Notes: generated by a model not told the origin, from the letters alone. DNA of 64,000 nucleotides from Kineosporia babensis (GCF_021129305.1 NZ_JAJOMB010000029.1:55776-119775); one strand, 5' to 3'. Shown: positions 53,889 to 62,574, numbered from the stretch's first letter. Made by a program: numbers and translations.

Positions 53889-56246
53889 GTGGTGTCTGAG
53901 TCCAGTTCGGTGTTCGACGAGCAGCGGATCCGCGCGGTCGAAGGCACTGGCCTGTTGCACCGGCCGTCGGTACCCGGACTGGACCGGCTCACCCGCCTGG
54001 CCGCCCGGCTGCTGAATGCCCCGGTTGTGCTGGTCTCCCTGGTCACCGGCGAGCGCCAAGTGTTCGTCAGCCAACTTGGCCTACCCCAGCCCTGGAGCGA
54101 GGCCGGCGAAACCGCCCTGACCCACTCGTTCTGCCAGCATGTAGTCGACAACGACGCTCCCCTGGTGATTTCGGACGCCCGTGAGGACTCGGTGCTCCGC
54201 TCCAACCTGGCCATTCCAGATCTCGGCGTGATCAGCTACGCGGGCATGCCGATTCGTCTGGACGACAGCACTTACGGCTCGTTCTGCGCGATTGACGGGG
54301 AGCCTCGCGAATGGACGCGTCAGGAACTGGACATCCTGGAGGACCTGGCCGCGGCCGTGGCTTCGGAGATCGCCCTGGAGCGGGCAGCCCGGGAAGCCCA
54401 GGAGTCCTCGTCCACGTTCCGGGCGATCCTTACGGCGACCAATGACGCTTACCTATCGGTGGATTACGACGGGGTGGTCCTGGAGTGGAACCCCGCTGCG
54501 GAACGGCTGTTCGGCTTCGATCGCGACGTCGCCATCGGTAGCCGCCTGGCCGAGTTGATCATTCCGGCCGGCGAGCAGAACGCCTTCACCGATACGCTTT
54601 TCCCACCGGACGACGGGAGCGGATCCCCCCTGCACGAACGGGTCGAGCTGCTGGCCATCGACCGACAGGGCCGCACCTTCCCGGTCGAGATCTCCGCGCA
54701 GGTCACCCGGACCGGCGTGCGCCCGATCTGTCACGCGTTCGTCCATGACATCAGTGCTCGCCGGGCCGGACAGGACGAACTACGCCGCCAGGCCGAGCTG
54801 ATCGACGCTGCTCCGGCCGCGATCATCGTGCGGGACATGGACGGCACGATCCGCTCCTGGAACCGGGGCGCCGAGGAGATGTACGCCTGGCCCGCCCAGG
54901 CGGTGATCGGCCGCAACATCCACCGGCTGCTGAACACGGGTTTTCCCAAGGGTCTTCCGGAGATCGAGAGCCAGCTGCTGAGCACCGGCCGCTGGCAGGG
55001 TGAGCTCCGGCATCGTCGCTCCGACGGAACGCCGGTGGTGGCGCTCAGCCAGCACGTGCTGCGCTCCACCGCCGACGGCACCGGTCACGAGGTGATCGAG
55101 ACCAACACCGACATCACCGAGCGCCGCCATGCCGAGGAACGTCTGGGGGCCAGCGAACGTCAGTTCCGCGTGCAGTTCCACCAGGCGACGATCGGGCAGA
55201 CGATCGTGGGCCTGGACGGACGCTACATCCGGGTGAACGACGCCTATGCCCGGATGCTCGGCTACTCCAGCGATCAGATGATCGGTATGTCGAACGCCGA
55301 ACTGACCCATCCCGACGACGTCCATCGCGCCACCCGTCAGCTGGCCGGCCTCTACTCCGGTGAGTACGACTCCTACGAGCACACCAAGCGCCTGCTGCAC
55401 CGGGCCGGGCACTCGGTGGATGCGCAGGTCGGCGTGCGTCTGGTGCGGGACGCGCAGGGCCAGCCGCTGCACCTGATCGGGTTCTTCCAGGACATCACCG
55501 CACAGCTCGTGGTGCAGCGGGAACGCGACGAGGCGCTGGCCACCCTGGGCCGGCGCAACCATCAGCTGGAGGACACGAACCACGAGCTCGAAGGCGCCAA
55601 CCAGCTCAAGATCGACCTGATGGGCATGCTCTCGCACGACATCGGGGCACCGCTGAGCACCGTCCTGGGCTACGGCGAGGTGCTCTCCGAGCACGAGACC
55701 CCGCAGGTCGGCGAGGCGGCCACGAAGATCGTGAAGGCAGCCCAGCGGATCGACCAGCTCCGGCTGAACGTGCTGGAGATGTGCAGCCAGAACACCAGCA
55801 AGCTACAGGTCAGCCGGGCGGTGGTGCAGCTGCGCCGGGCGCTGCGGGAAGTGGTCGAGGCGAGCGAGCAGACAGTGCCGGTGACCTGCCCGGAACACGT
55901 TGCGGTGCTGGTGAATCCCGAGCACCTGCAGCAGATCGTCACCAATTTCCTGACCAACGCCAAGAAGTACGGTGGGGGCGCCACCGCGGTCACGGTGACC
56001 ACCGAGTCCGGCTTCGCCACGATCGGAGTGCACGACGCCGGACCTGGAGTACCTGAGGACGTTCGTGCGCACCTTTTCGATCGCTACACCAGGGCCGCTG
56101 ATGCCGGGAAGGGCGGAACCGCCGGGCACGGCCTGGGTCTGCACATCGTCGCCAGCCTCGCCGAGGCGAACGGCGGAAGTGTCGGACACCGGGACACCCG
56201 GCCCCAGGGCAGTGTGTTCACTCTGAGCCTGGAACTGGCGCACTGA
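53889..56246 (+). CDS. Hybrid-free sensor histidine kinase: GAF-PAS-PAS-PAS-HisKA-HATPase
   Basis: About 785 residues, without TM segments, so a cytoplasmic sensor. Domains: GAF (about 30-165, with SFCQHVVDNDAPLVI), three PAS domains (about 170-290, 300-410, 420-540), a coiled linker, HisKA with phospho-acceptor His583 in MLSHDIGAPLSTVLGYGE, and the ATPase with NFLTNAKKYG, DAGPGVPEDV and GTAGHGLGLHIV. I prefer GTG 53889, as GTGGAGG lies at the right distance; an upstream GTG at 53874 is possible. No response regulator is adjacent, so the partner is elsewhere. Confidence 0.92.
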   Translation: MVSESSSVFDEQRIRAVEGTGLLHRPSVPGLDRLTRLAARLLNAPVVLVSLVTGERQVFVSQLGLPQPWSEAGETALTHSFCQHVVDNDAPLVISDAREDSVLRSNLAIPDLGVISYAGMPIRLDDSTYGSFCAIDGEPREWTRQELDILEDLAAAVASEIALERAAREAQESSSTFRAILTATNDAYLSVDYDGVVLEWNPAAERLFGFDRDVAIGSRLAELIIPAGEQNAFTDTLFPPDDGSGSPLHERVELLAIDRQGRTFPVEISAQVTRTGVRPICHAFVHDISARRAGQDELRRQAELIDAAPAAIIVRDMDGTIRSWNRGAEEMYAWPAQAVIGRNIHRLLNTGFPKGLPEIESQLLSTGRWQGELRHRRSDGTPVVALSQHVLRSTADGTGHEVIETNTDITERRHAEERLGASERQFRVQFHQATIGQTIVGLDGRYIRVNDAYARMLGYSSDQMIGMSNAELTHPDDVHRATRQLAGLYSGEYDSYEHTKRLLHRAGHSVDAQVGVRLVRDAQGQPLHLIGFFQDITAQLVVQRERDEALATLGRRNHQLEDTNHELEGANQLKIDLMGMLSHDIGAPLSTVLGYGEVLSEHETPQVGEAATKIVKAAQRIDQLRLNVLEMCSQNTSKLQVSRAVVQLRRALREVVEASEQTVPVTCPEHVAVLVNPEHLQQIVTNFLTNAKKYGGGATAVTVTTESGFATIGVHDAGPGVPEDVRAHLFDRYTRAADAGKGGTAGHGLGLHIVASLAEANGGSVGHRDTRPQGSVFTLSLELAH

Positions 56247-56295
56247 CGACTGGATCAACCGACGGCATTTGCCCGGTTAGCGACGATCTCCTGCT

Positions 56296-56319
56296 GTAAG
56301 TTAGCCTTGCCTAACTTAC
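56296..56319 (+). promoter_or_regulatory. DtxR/IdeR-type iron box
   Basis: Perfect 9-bp arms GTAAGTTAG and CTAACTTAC with the 6-nt spacer CCTTGC lie 50 bp before the siderophore-binding protein gene. The inner part TTAGCCTTGCCTAACTTA matches 14 of 19 positions of the IdeR/DtxR consensus (TTAGGTTAGSCTAACCTAA, from memory). Iron-bound regulator would repress the downstream gene when iron is plentiful. Confidence 0.8.
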
Positions 56320-56368
56320 TAGAACCGCACTCTGTTCACTGAGGCTGCGGCCGACAAGGAGATCTCTC

Positions 56369-57442
56369 GTGCCCGTTCCTGCACCGGCTCTTACATCAGT
56401 CGGTCTGTCCCGCCGCGGCCTCCTGTTCGGTGCGCTGGGTGCGGGCGCTCTGGGCGTCGGGACCCTGCTGAGCGCTTGCGGAGGTGGGAGCGACGCCGCC
56501 GACCCGTCTGCCGACCCGTCGGGAAGTGCGTCAGGCAACTCAGGTGGTTCAGGGACCGCAGACTTCCCGGTCACCGTCGAGGGGGCCGAGGGCCCGGCCA
56601 CGGTCGAGAAGAAGCCCGAGCGCGTGCTGTCGGTCGGCTATCTGCGCGACACCGACATTGCCCTGGCCCTAGGCGCGACCCTCGTCGCGGTCCCGAACAA
56701 CGCGGTCTTCGAGAACGGCCTGGCACCCTGGCAGCAGGAAGCCGCCTCTGTGGAACGCTTCGACACCACCGACGGCCTGCCCTACGAAAAGCTGGCCGCC
56801 TACACCCCCGACGTCATCCTGGCCTCGGACGACTACACCCTCCCGCAGGACTACCCGACGCTGACCAAGATCGCCCCGACCCTGGGCTACCAGACCGGCC
56901 CGGGTGCCGACTCCTGGCAGGACATGACCACCCGCGCCGGCCAGGTACTGGGTCTCGGAGACCAGGCCACCGAGGCGATCACCCGGACCGAGAAGGCGAT
57001 CGAGGACGCGAAGGCCGCCAGCCCGGGCCTCGAGGGCAAGACCTTCGTCTTCGGCCCGGTCCAGGGCCTCGACTCGATCCACTCGATCAGCAACGAGAAG
57101 GATGCCAGCGCCCAGTTCTTCAGCCAGTTCGGGATGACGCTCTCCCCCGGGATCACCGCGCTGCCCGACAGCGAGACCCCGGGCCGGGCGATCATCTCCC
57201 CGGAGCGGATGGAGCTGCTGGAGGCGGACGTCCTGATCCTGACCTACGCCGACGACGCAGCCAAGAGCCAACTGGAGGAGCAGAAGCTGTTCCAGAACCT
57301 GGACGTGGTCAAGCGGGGCTCGTACGTGGCCCTGACCATGAACGATGCGATTGCCCTGGGCTTTCCCTCGGTGCTGAGCATCCCTTACGGCCTGGAGAAC
57401 GTGCTGCCCAGGATCGTCGAGGCAGCCGGGAAGTCTGAGTAG
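56369..57442 (+). CDS. Iron-siderophore ABC transporter substrate-binding lipoprotein
   Basis: The 357-residue protein starts with GTG behind AAGGAG. Its N-terminus has a Tat-type twin-arginine (SRRGLLFGALG) and a lipobox (LLSACGGG), so it is exported folded and lipid-anchored. A Ser/Asp/Gly linker of about 30 residues is followed by the FepB/FhuD-type binding domain (KPERVLSVGYLRDTDIALALGA and YTPDVILASDD). Preceded by an iron box, it should be made on iron starvation. No permease or ATPase genes are adjacent, so the transporter is encoded elsewhere. Confidence 0.92.
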   Translation: MPVPAPALTSVGLSRRGLLFGALGAGALGVGTLLSACGGGSDAADPSADPSGSASGNSGGSGTADFPVTVEGAEGPATVEKKPERVLSVGYLRDTDIALALGATLVAVPNNAVFENGLAPWQQEAASVERFDTTDGLPYEKLAAYTPDVILASDDYTLPQDYPTLTKIAPTLGYQTGPGADSWQDMTTRAGQVLGLGDQATEAITRTEKAIEDAKAASPGLEGKTFVFGPVQGLDSIHSISNEKDASAQFFSQFGMTLSPGITALPDSETPGRAIISPERMELLEADVLILTYADDAAKSQLEEQKLFQNLDVVKRGSYVALTMNDAIALGFPSVLSIPYGLENVLPRIVEAAGKSE

Positions 57443-57486
57443 ACCAGGAAGTCCTGAGACGATCGTTGCCGGGGCATACTGTTCAC

Positions 57487-58032
57487 GTGACGTTTGAGCT
57501 CATCGGCGGCCCGGAAAAGCGCGACATCATCCAGGTAGGGTATAGCGACTCCTGGCCGTCGATGTTCCAGCTCGAGCACGACCGCATTGTCGGTGCCCTG
57601 GGTGAAAAAGCCATCCGGGTAGACCATGTCGGCTCTACGTCGGTACCCGGCCTGACCGCCAAACCGATCATCGACATCGACGTCAGCGTGTCCGACGTCG
57701 AGGACGAGACCGCATACCTGCCCGCCCTGGAAGCAGCCGGTTACCAGCTGCGAGTGCGTGAGCCCGGCCATCGCCTGGTGCGCACCCCCGACCGCTCGGT
57801 GCACGTGCACATCTGCACGGCCGGCAGCGAGTGGGAGCGCAGCCACCTGCTGTTCCGCGACTGGCTGCGCAGCGACCAGTCCGACCGGGACGCCTACGCG
57901 GCCCTGAAACAGCAACTGGCCAAGCGCGACTGGCCCGACATGAACGCCTACACCGACGCCAAGACCTCACTGATCGTCGTGATCATCGACCGAGCCGAAT
58001 CCTGGGCCGCCGCCACCGGCTGGGCCGTCTGA
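57487..58032 (+). CDS. GrpB/CoaE C-terminal-like nucleotidyltransferase-fold protein
   Basis: The 181-residue product has the GrpB (UPF0157) features VGYSDSWPSMFQLEHDRI, VDHVGSTSVPGLTAKPIIDIDVSV, with the Gly-Ser and Asp-x-Asp positions of a nucleotidyltransferase fold, and HVHICTAGSEWERSHLLFRDWLR. Relatives occur alone or fused to dephospho-CoA kinase; a biochemical role is not firmly known. I chose GTG 57487 (VTFELIGGPEKRD) over an upstream TTG. It stands alone between the siderophore gene and alkB. Confidence 0.88.
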   Translation: MTFELIGGPEKRDIIQVGYSDSWPSMFQLEHDRIVGALGEKAIRVDHVGSTSVPGLTAKPIIDIDVSVSDVEDETAYLPALEAAGYQLRVREPGHRLVRTPDRSVHVHICTAGSEWERSHLLFRDWLRSDQSDRDAYAALKQQLAKRDWPDMNAYTDAKTSLIVVIIDRAESWAAATGWAV

Positions 58033-58117
58033 GCACCCCAGCAGCCCCGGCCACCCCGCAAGATCCGTCCACTCAGCAAGACCCGGCCCACCCCAGCAAA
58101 GACCCAGCCTCCAACCC

Positions 58118-58819
58118 CTAAGCGAGCCCAGTCACCCGCATGGTGATGTTGACCCGACCCCGATCCAGCCCGCACCCCCGCGGCGCCGTTCCCGGATAGA
58201 CCTTCGGGATCCCGTGATAGGCCAGCCGCGAGGGTCCGCCGAACACGAACAGGTCCCCCGAAGCCAGGTCGATGTCCTGGTACGGCTGCCCGCGATTCTC
58301 CGTGTTCCCGAACCGGAAGCGGCAGGTGTCCCCGATCGACAGCGAGACCACCGGAGCCCGCGACACCTCGTCCCGGTCCTGATGCATCCCCATCCGCGCC
58401 GCATCGTCGTAGTAATTCACCAAGGCGGTGTCCGGCGTGTACTCAGCCTCCGCCAACCCCGCCTCGGTCTCCTCCGCAAAACCCACCTCAGCCCCCACCT
58501 CAGACCTCACCTCCGCCAGCGCCTTACGCCCCAGCCGCACCATCCAGTCCGGGAAGTCGAGCACCCGATTCCCGTTCACGTCCACGGCCTCGCGGGTGTA
58601 CTGGTAGGGCCGCCAATGCCACCCCAGGCAGACCGTCTTCACGCTCATCTCGTGCCCGTTCACCACAGCGCCCCGGATCGGCACCGGCCCAGCACTCCAC
58701 TCCCGAAATCGCGCCGCCAGCCAGGCCTGCTGTTCCAGCGTGAGCCACCCCGGCACCCAGTACGCCCCCGGCGCCACCTCCCGCCGAGGCCGTTCCATCA
58801 ACTCCTCACCGAACAGCAT
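58118..58819 (-). CDS. alkB: AlkB-family 2-oxoglutarate/Fe(II) dioxygenase
   Basis: Repairs N-alkylated bases by oxidative demethylation. I placed the start at ATG 58819 (MLFGEELMERP), two bases after the stop of the upstream Ada-type gene and behind GAGGGTGAG. The 233-residue protein has the iron ligands in MGMHQDRDE and AYHGIPKV and the 2-oxoglutarate-binding Arg residues in GRVNITMRV, with NYYDDAARMGMHQDRDE the standard AlkB block. Coupling with the zinc-domain gene suggests an Ada-AlkB-type alkylation response unit. Confidence 0.9.
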   Translation of the reverse strand: MLFGEELMERPRREVAPGAYWVPGWLTLEQQAWLAARFREWSAGPVPIRGAVVNGHEMSVKTVCLGWHWRPYQYTREAVDVNGNRVLDFPDWMVRLGRKALAEVRSEVGAEVGFAEETEAGLAEAEYTPDTALVNYYDDAARMGMHQDRDEVSRAPVVSLSIGDTCRFRFGNTENRGQPYQDIDLASGDLFVFGGPSRLAYHGIPKVYPGTAPRGCGLDRGRVNITMRVTGLA

Positions 58820-58821
58820 GC

Positions 58822-59097
58822 TCACCCTCGCGACTCCTTCCAGGCCCCGTATTGCACCGGCAGACAGGCTCCGCACGGACGATACCCAGCCGCGACCGCC
58901 ACCGCCTCGGAAGCGAAGAACACCCGGTACTTCACATACCCACCCCGCGCAATCGCCCGCAGCGCACTCGGGCAGTCCAGCCGTCCGTACACCTTCTGGC
59001 GACGGTGCCCACCCAGCAGCCCTGGCACGTCCGACCGGTACTGCCGTCCATCGACCCCGAGCAGCCGATAGCCGACGCGTTCTCGAGATCTCCTCAC
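58822..59097 (-). CDS. Ada-type metal-binding domain protein (variant)
   Basis: The 91-residue product ends with RQKVYGRLDCPSALR, then VFFASEAVAVAAGYRPCGACLPVQY, which is the pattern of the N-terminal zinc domain of Ada. The position of the methyl-accepting Cys of E. coli Ada (FCRPSC) is Gly here, and only three of four zinc Cys are present, so it is unlikely to transfer methyl groups by the classical route. The start is uncertain; GTG 59097 is the first reasonable choice. It ends 2 bp before alkB, so the two are co-translated. Confidence 0.75.
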   Translation of the reverse strand: MRRSRERVGYRLLGVDGRQYRSDVPGLLGGHRRQKVYGRLDCPSALRAIARGGYVKYRVFFASEAVAVAAGYRPCGACLPVQYGAWKESRG

Positions 59098-59283
59098 ATT
59101 AGGTAGACGCTCGGGCCACCCCCAAACGTGAGGTCGCGCCCCCAAAGATTCTCGGGAGCCGGGGGCCGAGCGAGGGCACCCATTACCGCCTGAACTGAAT
59201 GTTGGGGTCGAGCCGGCGCTTGGTACACCGGTGGGGGTGCGAGTTCCGTCAACCGAAGCCGGGAACCGCCCCAGGCAGCTTAT

Positions 59284-59304
59284 TGAAAATGGTTCTCAAT
59301 CCAT
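59284..59304 (+). promoter_or_regulatory. Zur-like zinc box before the COG0523 gene
   Basis: TGAAAATGGTTCTCAATCCA lies 14 bp before the start codon. Its GAAAATGGTTCTCA core matches 12 of 17 positions of the mycobacterial Zur consensus GAAAATCATTTTCATTA (from memory). The left half is near perfect and the right half is weaker. Confidence 0.65.
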
Positions 59305-59317
59305 CTAAGGTCTGCGC

Positions 59318-60430
59318 ATGCCCGACGTCCCGATCCTGACCGTCACCTCGATCGACCCCGTACTGCGCGACAGCGCCATCGCCGCCCTGCTCCTGGACCT
59401 TCCGGAAGCCGTGGCCGTGCGCCACGACATCACGCCCGACGGCCTGCTGCACCGCGTCGTCCACGACTGGTCCAGCGTCCGCGACCGGCACACCCAACCC
59501 CTGGAACACGGCTGTCTGTCCTGCGCGCTGCGCGCCGACCTGCTTCCCGTCCTGCGGGGGCTGGTCAACGGCCCGTCGAACCCGGCCGAGAAACCGGCCC
59601 AGATCATCGTCGGGCTTCCGGTCAGCGCCGAGCCGCACCCCCTGGTACACGCCGTTCAATCCTGGCCAGGCGCCGCTCTGGTACCGGGTGCGAGGGCCGC
59701 GGCAGTCATCGCGACCGCCTCTCCGGCAACCTTGTTCGAAGATCTCTTCGGCGACGACCTGCTCGCCGAGCGCGGTCTGGAACTCAACCCCGACGATCGG
59801 AGGGCGGTCGGCGAAGCCCTGGCCACTCAGCTCGAATACGCCGACGCCATCCTGTTCGACGCACCGGCCGGGCCGCGTGAGCACCAGCTGCTCGACCACC
59901 TGACGAGCGTCCGGCAGGCAAGAAGCGTTATCACGGAAGCGGATTCAAGCGATTTGCTCAGGATCAACCGCTCACCGGACGACCCGCGCGGCGATCTGCT
60001 CCGCCTGCCTGACAGCAGAACGCCCAGCGGCAGAACGCCCGAAATCAAGGACGTCTGGTCGCTCGACCTGCACTCACACAAGCCGTTTCACCCCGGCCGG
60101 CTGCACACCGAGCTCGAATCACTCGGCCAGGGCCCGATTCGCGCACGCGGTACCTTCTGGCTACCGGGGCGCCCCGATGTTGTCGGAATTTGGGACGGGG
60201 CCGGCGGCCAGTTGAGCATCGGGGCCGCCGGCACCTGGCCCGGTTCCGTGCGCTCGACGCGACTGCAGGTCACCGGCATCGGCCCGCAGCGCGAAAGCAT
60301 CCAACGCGCCTTCAGCCGGGCCCTGATGACCGACCACGAGATGCAGCAGGGCTTGAGCCGGTGGGACACCATCGACGACGGATTCGGCCCCTGGCTGGGC
60401 GATGCGGACATCGACGACCTCAGCGCCTGA
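59318..60430 (+). CDS. COG0523 (CobW-like) protein lacking a P-loop
   Basis: The 370-residue protein resembles the G3E family of zinc/cobalt metallochaperones: GCLSCALRADLLPVL as the CxxC metal motif, LVHAVQSWPG, and a CobW C-terminal domain (FHPGRLHTELESLGQGPIRARGTFWLPGRPD then IWDGAGGQL). The usual N-terminal P-loop GxxGxGKS is replaced by TSIDPVLRDSAIAALLLD, so GTP binding in the classical way is doubtful. With the Zur-like box upstream it is probably induced in zinc starvation. Similar P-loop-less members are known to me from other actinobacteria next to alternative ribosomal protein genes. Confidence 0.85.
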   Translation: MPDVPILTVTSIDPVLRDSAIAALLLDLPEAVAVRHDITPDGLLHRVVHDWSSVRDRHTQPLEHGCLSCALRADLLPVLRGLVNGPSNPAEKPAQIIVGLPVSAEPHPLVHAVQSWPGAALVPGARAAAVIATASPATLFEDLFGDDLLAERGLELNPDDRRAVGEALATQLEYADAILFDAPAGPREHQLLDHLTSVRQARSVITEADSSDLLRINRSPDDPRGDLLRLPDSRTPSGRTPEIKDVWSLDLHSHKPFHPGRLHTELESLGQGPIRARGTFWLPGRPDVVGIWDGAGGQLSIGAAGTWPGSVRSTRLQVTGIGPQRESIQRAFSRALMTDHEMQQGLSRWDTIDDGFGPWLGDADIDDLSA

Positions 60431-60459
60431 CCCTCGCTGGAAAGGACGGCAAGGCCGAG

Positions 60460-60561
60460 ATGAAGCCTGGAATCCACCCGGTACCGGCCGGGTCGCCCGC
60501 TTCGAAAGGCGGTACAAGAAGCAGTAAGGACGCCCGGCACCCGAAGTTCTACCTGGGGTAA
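60460..60561 (+). pseudogene. rpmE2: Deletion relic of the zinc-free ribosomal protein bL31 gene (type B)
   Basis: The ATG frame begins MKPGIHP, the invariant start of type-B bL31, and then runs out of pattern (33 residues in all). A second frame of the same DNA reads TGRVARFERRYKKQ and stop (60483-60527), the normal bL31B C-terminus. About 55-60 internal codons are missing and the two ends are joined out of frame. The site is where actinobacteria often keep a Zur-controlled alternative ribosomal protein gene beside a CobW-like gene. It is probably non-functional; the last 13 bases overlap the convergent YibE/F gene. Confidence 0.75.
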
Positions 60562-61925
60562 CGCCGATCGTGCTCGCCCGCCGCTTCCCGGCGACGCCGT
60601 TCCCGCCGCGTTTCCCCGGTGTCCCAGTTGCCCGGCCCCGAAGTCGGGTGTGCCTGTCCAGACTCCCGCGGCGAGGATGCCACGATCACCGCAGCCACGG
60701 CCGTCGTGACCGGGATGGACAGGATCAGGCCGATCGAGCCGACCAGGGTGCGCACGATCTCCTCGGCAATCGCACCGCTGGTCAGCACCTGCCCCAGCGG
60801 CTGGTGGTAAAGATCGATCAGGATCAGGGTGGGCAGGGCCGCACCGGCATAGGCGAACGCGATGGTGTAGACCGTGGACGCCAGGTGATCCCGCCCGACC
60901 CGCATGCCGCTGACGAACAGTTCGCGGAACCCCAGGTCCGGAGCATAGGCCCGGACCTCCCAGACCGCCGAGGCCTGGGTGATCGTGACGTCGTTCAGCA
61001 CGCCCAGGCCCGCCACGATGATGCCGCACAGGATCACACCGGACAGATCGGCGTCCCCGGTCAGCTGAGCCAGGGTGGAGTTCTCCTCGGAACTCAGGCC
61101 GTTGAGATGCCCGATGCTCGACGCCCAGTGGGCCAGGCCGGCCATCAGGGCCAGGCCGAAGATCGTGCCGAGCAGCGCCGTGGTGGTCTTGGCGGAGAAG
61201 CCGTGCGCCAGGTACAGCACGATCGTCATGACCGCGATCGAGCCGACCATGGCCACGGCGATCGGATCCTCACCCAGCCGCAGCGCCGGCAGCATGAACT
61301 TGATGACGGCGAAGTAGCTCAGCCCGAGACCGAGTATCGCCGCCAGTCCCCGCAACCGGCCGACCGCCACTACAAGCACCGCGAACGCCACCGCCAGCAG
61401 CCCGAGCGGGAGCGACCTGGAGAAGTCCATCCAGGCGTAGACCGTGCCGTCGTCCAGCGCTCCTGGGATCTCCGCGGCCGCCTCCGCATCGCCGATGATC
61501 TCCGCCGGATAGCGAGCTACCTGGATGCTGTCACCCGGGCTGATACCGGAACGGTAGACCTGCGGTGGAATCTGCACGGTGGTTGATTCCCCCTCATCCG
61601 GTCCGGCCTCGATCCGGACATCAACCGAGGCGCAGAGCGTGGTGGCCGGGATCGTCCCGTCCGCCTGCCGGTCAGCGGACGAACCCTCGCACTCGAAGGT
61701 CGAGGCCTTCGTGACGGTGGCCGCATAAACGTCCTCTGAGACATCCCCCAGCGACGACACCGGCCGAGCAACCGTCGGCGTACCCGTGGGCCAGAGGATC
61801 ACCAGACCGGCCACCGTGGCCAGGAGCATGGGCACAAGAACCAGAAGCAACCAGGTGAGCGCCCGCCGGCCGATCTTGAAGTCCTCAGAACTGTGCGCCT
61901 GACCGTGCGCGTGATGGGAGCCCAT
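60549..61925 (-). CDS. YibE/F family multi-pass membrane protein
   Basis: The 458-residue product has an N-terminal His-rich start (MGSHHAHGQAHSS), one TM helix, an extracytoplasmic beta domain (about 50-170) and about seven further TM helices with the YibE/F blocks GLGLSYFAVIKFMLPAL and GLGVLNDVTITQASAVWE. The role is unknown; some actinobacterial members belong to zinc regulons. A Zur-like box begins 7 bp before the ATG and no ribosome site is seen, so the message may be leaderless. The His-rich start and CobW-like neighbour support a zinc link. Confidence 0.88.
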   Translation of the reverse strand: MGSHHAHGQAHSSEDFKIGRRALTWLLLVLVPMLLATVAGLVILWPTGTPTVARPVSSLGDVSEDVYAATVTKASTFECEGSSADRQADGTIPATTLCASVDVRIEAGPDEGESTTVQIPPQVYRSGISPGDSIQVARYPAEIIGDAEAAAEIPGALDDGTVYAWMDFSRSLPLGLLAVAFAVLVVAVGRLRGLAAILGLGLSYFAVIKFMLPALRLGEDPIAVAMVGSIAVMTIVLYLAHGFSAKTTTALLGTIFGLALMAGLAHWASSIGHLNGLSSEENSTLAQLTGDADLSGVILCGIIVAGLGVLNDVTITQASAVWEVRAYAPDLGFRELFVSGMRVGRDHLASTVYTIAFAYAGAALPTLILIDLYHQPLGQVLTSGAIAEEIVRTLVGSIGLILSIPVTTAVAAVIVASSPRESGQAHPTSGPGNWDTGETRRERRRREAAGEHDRRYPR

Positions 61926-61931
61926 GAGCGC

Positions 61932-61955
61932 TGAAACTAATGAGAACGCTTTTCA
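61932..61955 (-). promoter_or_regulatory. Zur-like zinc box before the YibE/F gene
   Basis: On the minus strand GAAAAGCGTTCTCATTA (61954-61938) matches 14 of 17 positions of the mycobacterial Zur consensus (from memory), and the full 24-bp site has TGAAA and TTTCA ends. It lies directly upstream of the start codon, where a bound repressor would cover the promoter. Confidence 0.75.
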
Positions 61956-62004
61956 GTGTCCAGACGACGCCCGACCACGCGCCCTCTCCACTCGTCCGAT
62001 CCAG

Positions 62005-62574
62005 TCAGATCCCCGCCAGATCCAGCGCCACGGTGACCGCCCCACAGGCCCCCATCAACCCCACGACGAACCCGGGCTTGCCCTCGGACATCCGCGCCCG
62101 CCGAGTCGCCCGCCAGTACAGCGCCATTCCGATCAGGAGCAGCGCCACCTCGACCAGCAACGCCACTTCACCCAGCTTCCACAACCCCAGACCCATCCGC
62201 GGTAGGTCGCCGAGGTTGCCCGGCAACACCGGCATGTCCGGCCGATGCACCACAAGATCAAGCAGCCAGTGCGAGAACACCACCGCACCGATCACCAGGC
62301 CCGAACGCCGGCCCCACCAGTGCATTGCCACCCACCCCGTCAGCACCGCGATCAGCAACGCCCCGATCAGCGAGTGGGTGTAGTCCGCATAGATGTAACT
62401 CTCGCCGTAGCCGCCAACGGTACCCGGCACGTCTTCCATGTACTCGATGCCGGTGAGCAAGAGCGGCACGAACAGAACGTCGAGCCACACGGTCGCCAGC
62501 ATCAACGCCCACAGCGGCGTGCGCTGCTCAGCAGCCTTGACTGCGGCAGCCACCCCGAAATGCCCGGTGATCAC
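62005..62574 (-). CDS. Multi-pass membrane protein of unknown function, possibly hydrolase-like (YdjM-type)
   Basis: I chose the GTG at 62574 (MITGHFGVAAAVKA), because it overlaps the stop of an upstream microgene by 4 bp and GAGG precedes it; homologues, as far as I remember, also begin MITGHFG. The 189 residues hold about five TM helices with conserved polar residues at their ends: HFG, WLDVLFVP, DYTHSLIGALL and FSHWLLDLVVHRPDMP. The His and Asp pattern resembles the YdjM membrane-bound metal-dependent hydrolase family, which is only a suggestion. Confidence 0.75.
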   Translation of the reverse strand: MITGHFGVAAAVKAAEQRTPLWALMLATVWLDVLFVPLLLTGIEYMEDVPGTVGGYGESYIYADYTHSLIGALLIAVLTGWVAMHWWGRRSGLVIGAVVFSHWLLDLVVHRPDMPVLPGNLGDLPRMGLGLWKLGEVALLVEVALLLIGMALYWRATRRARMSEGKPGFVVGLMGACGAVTVALDLAGI

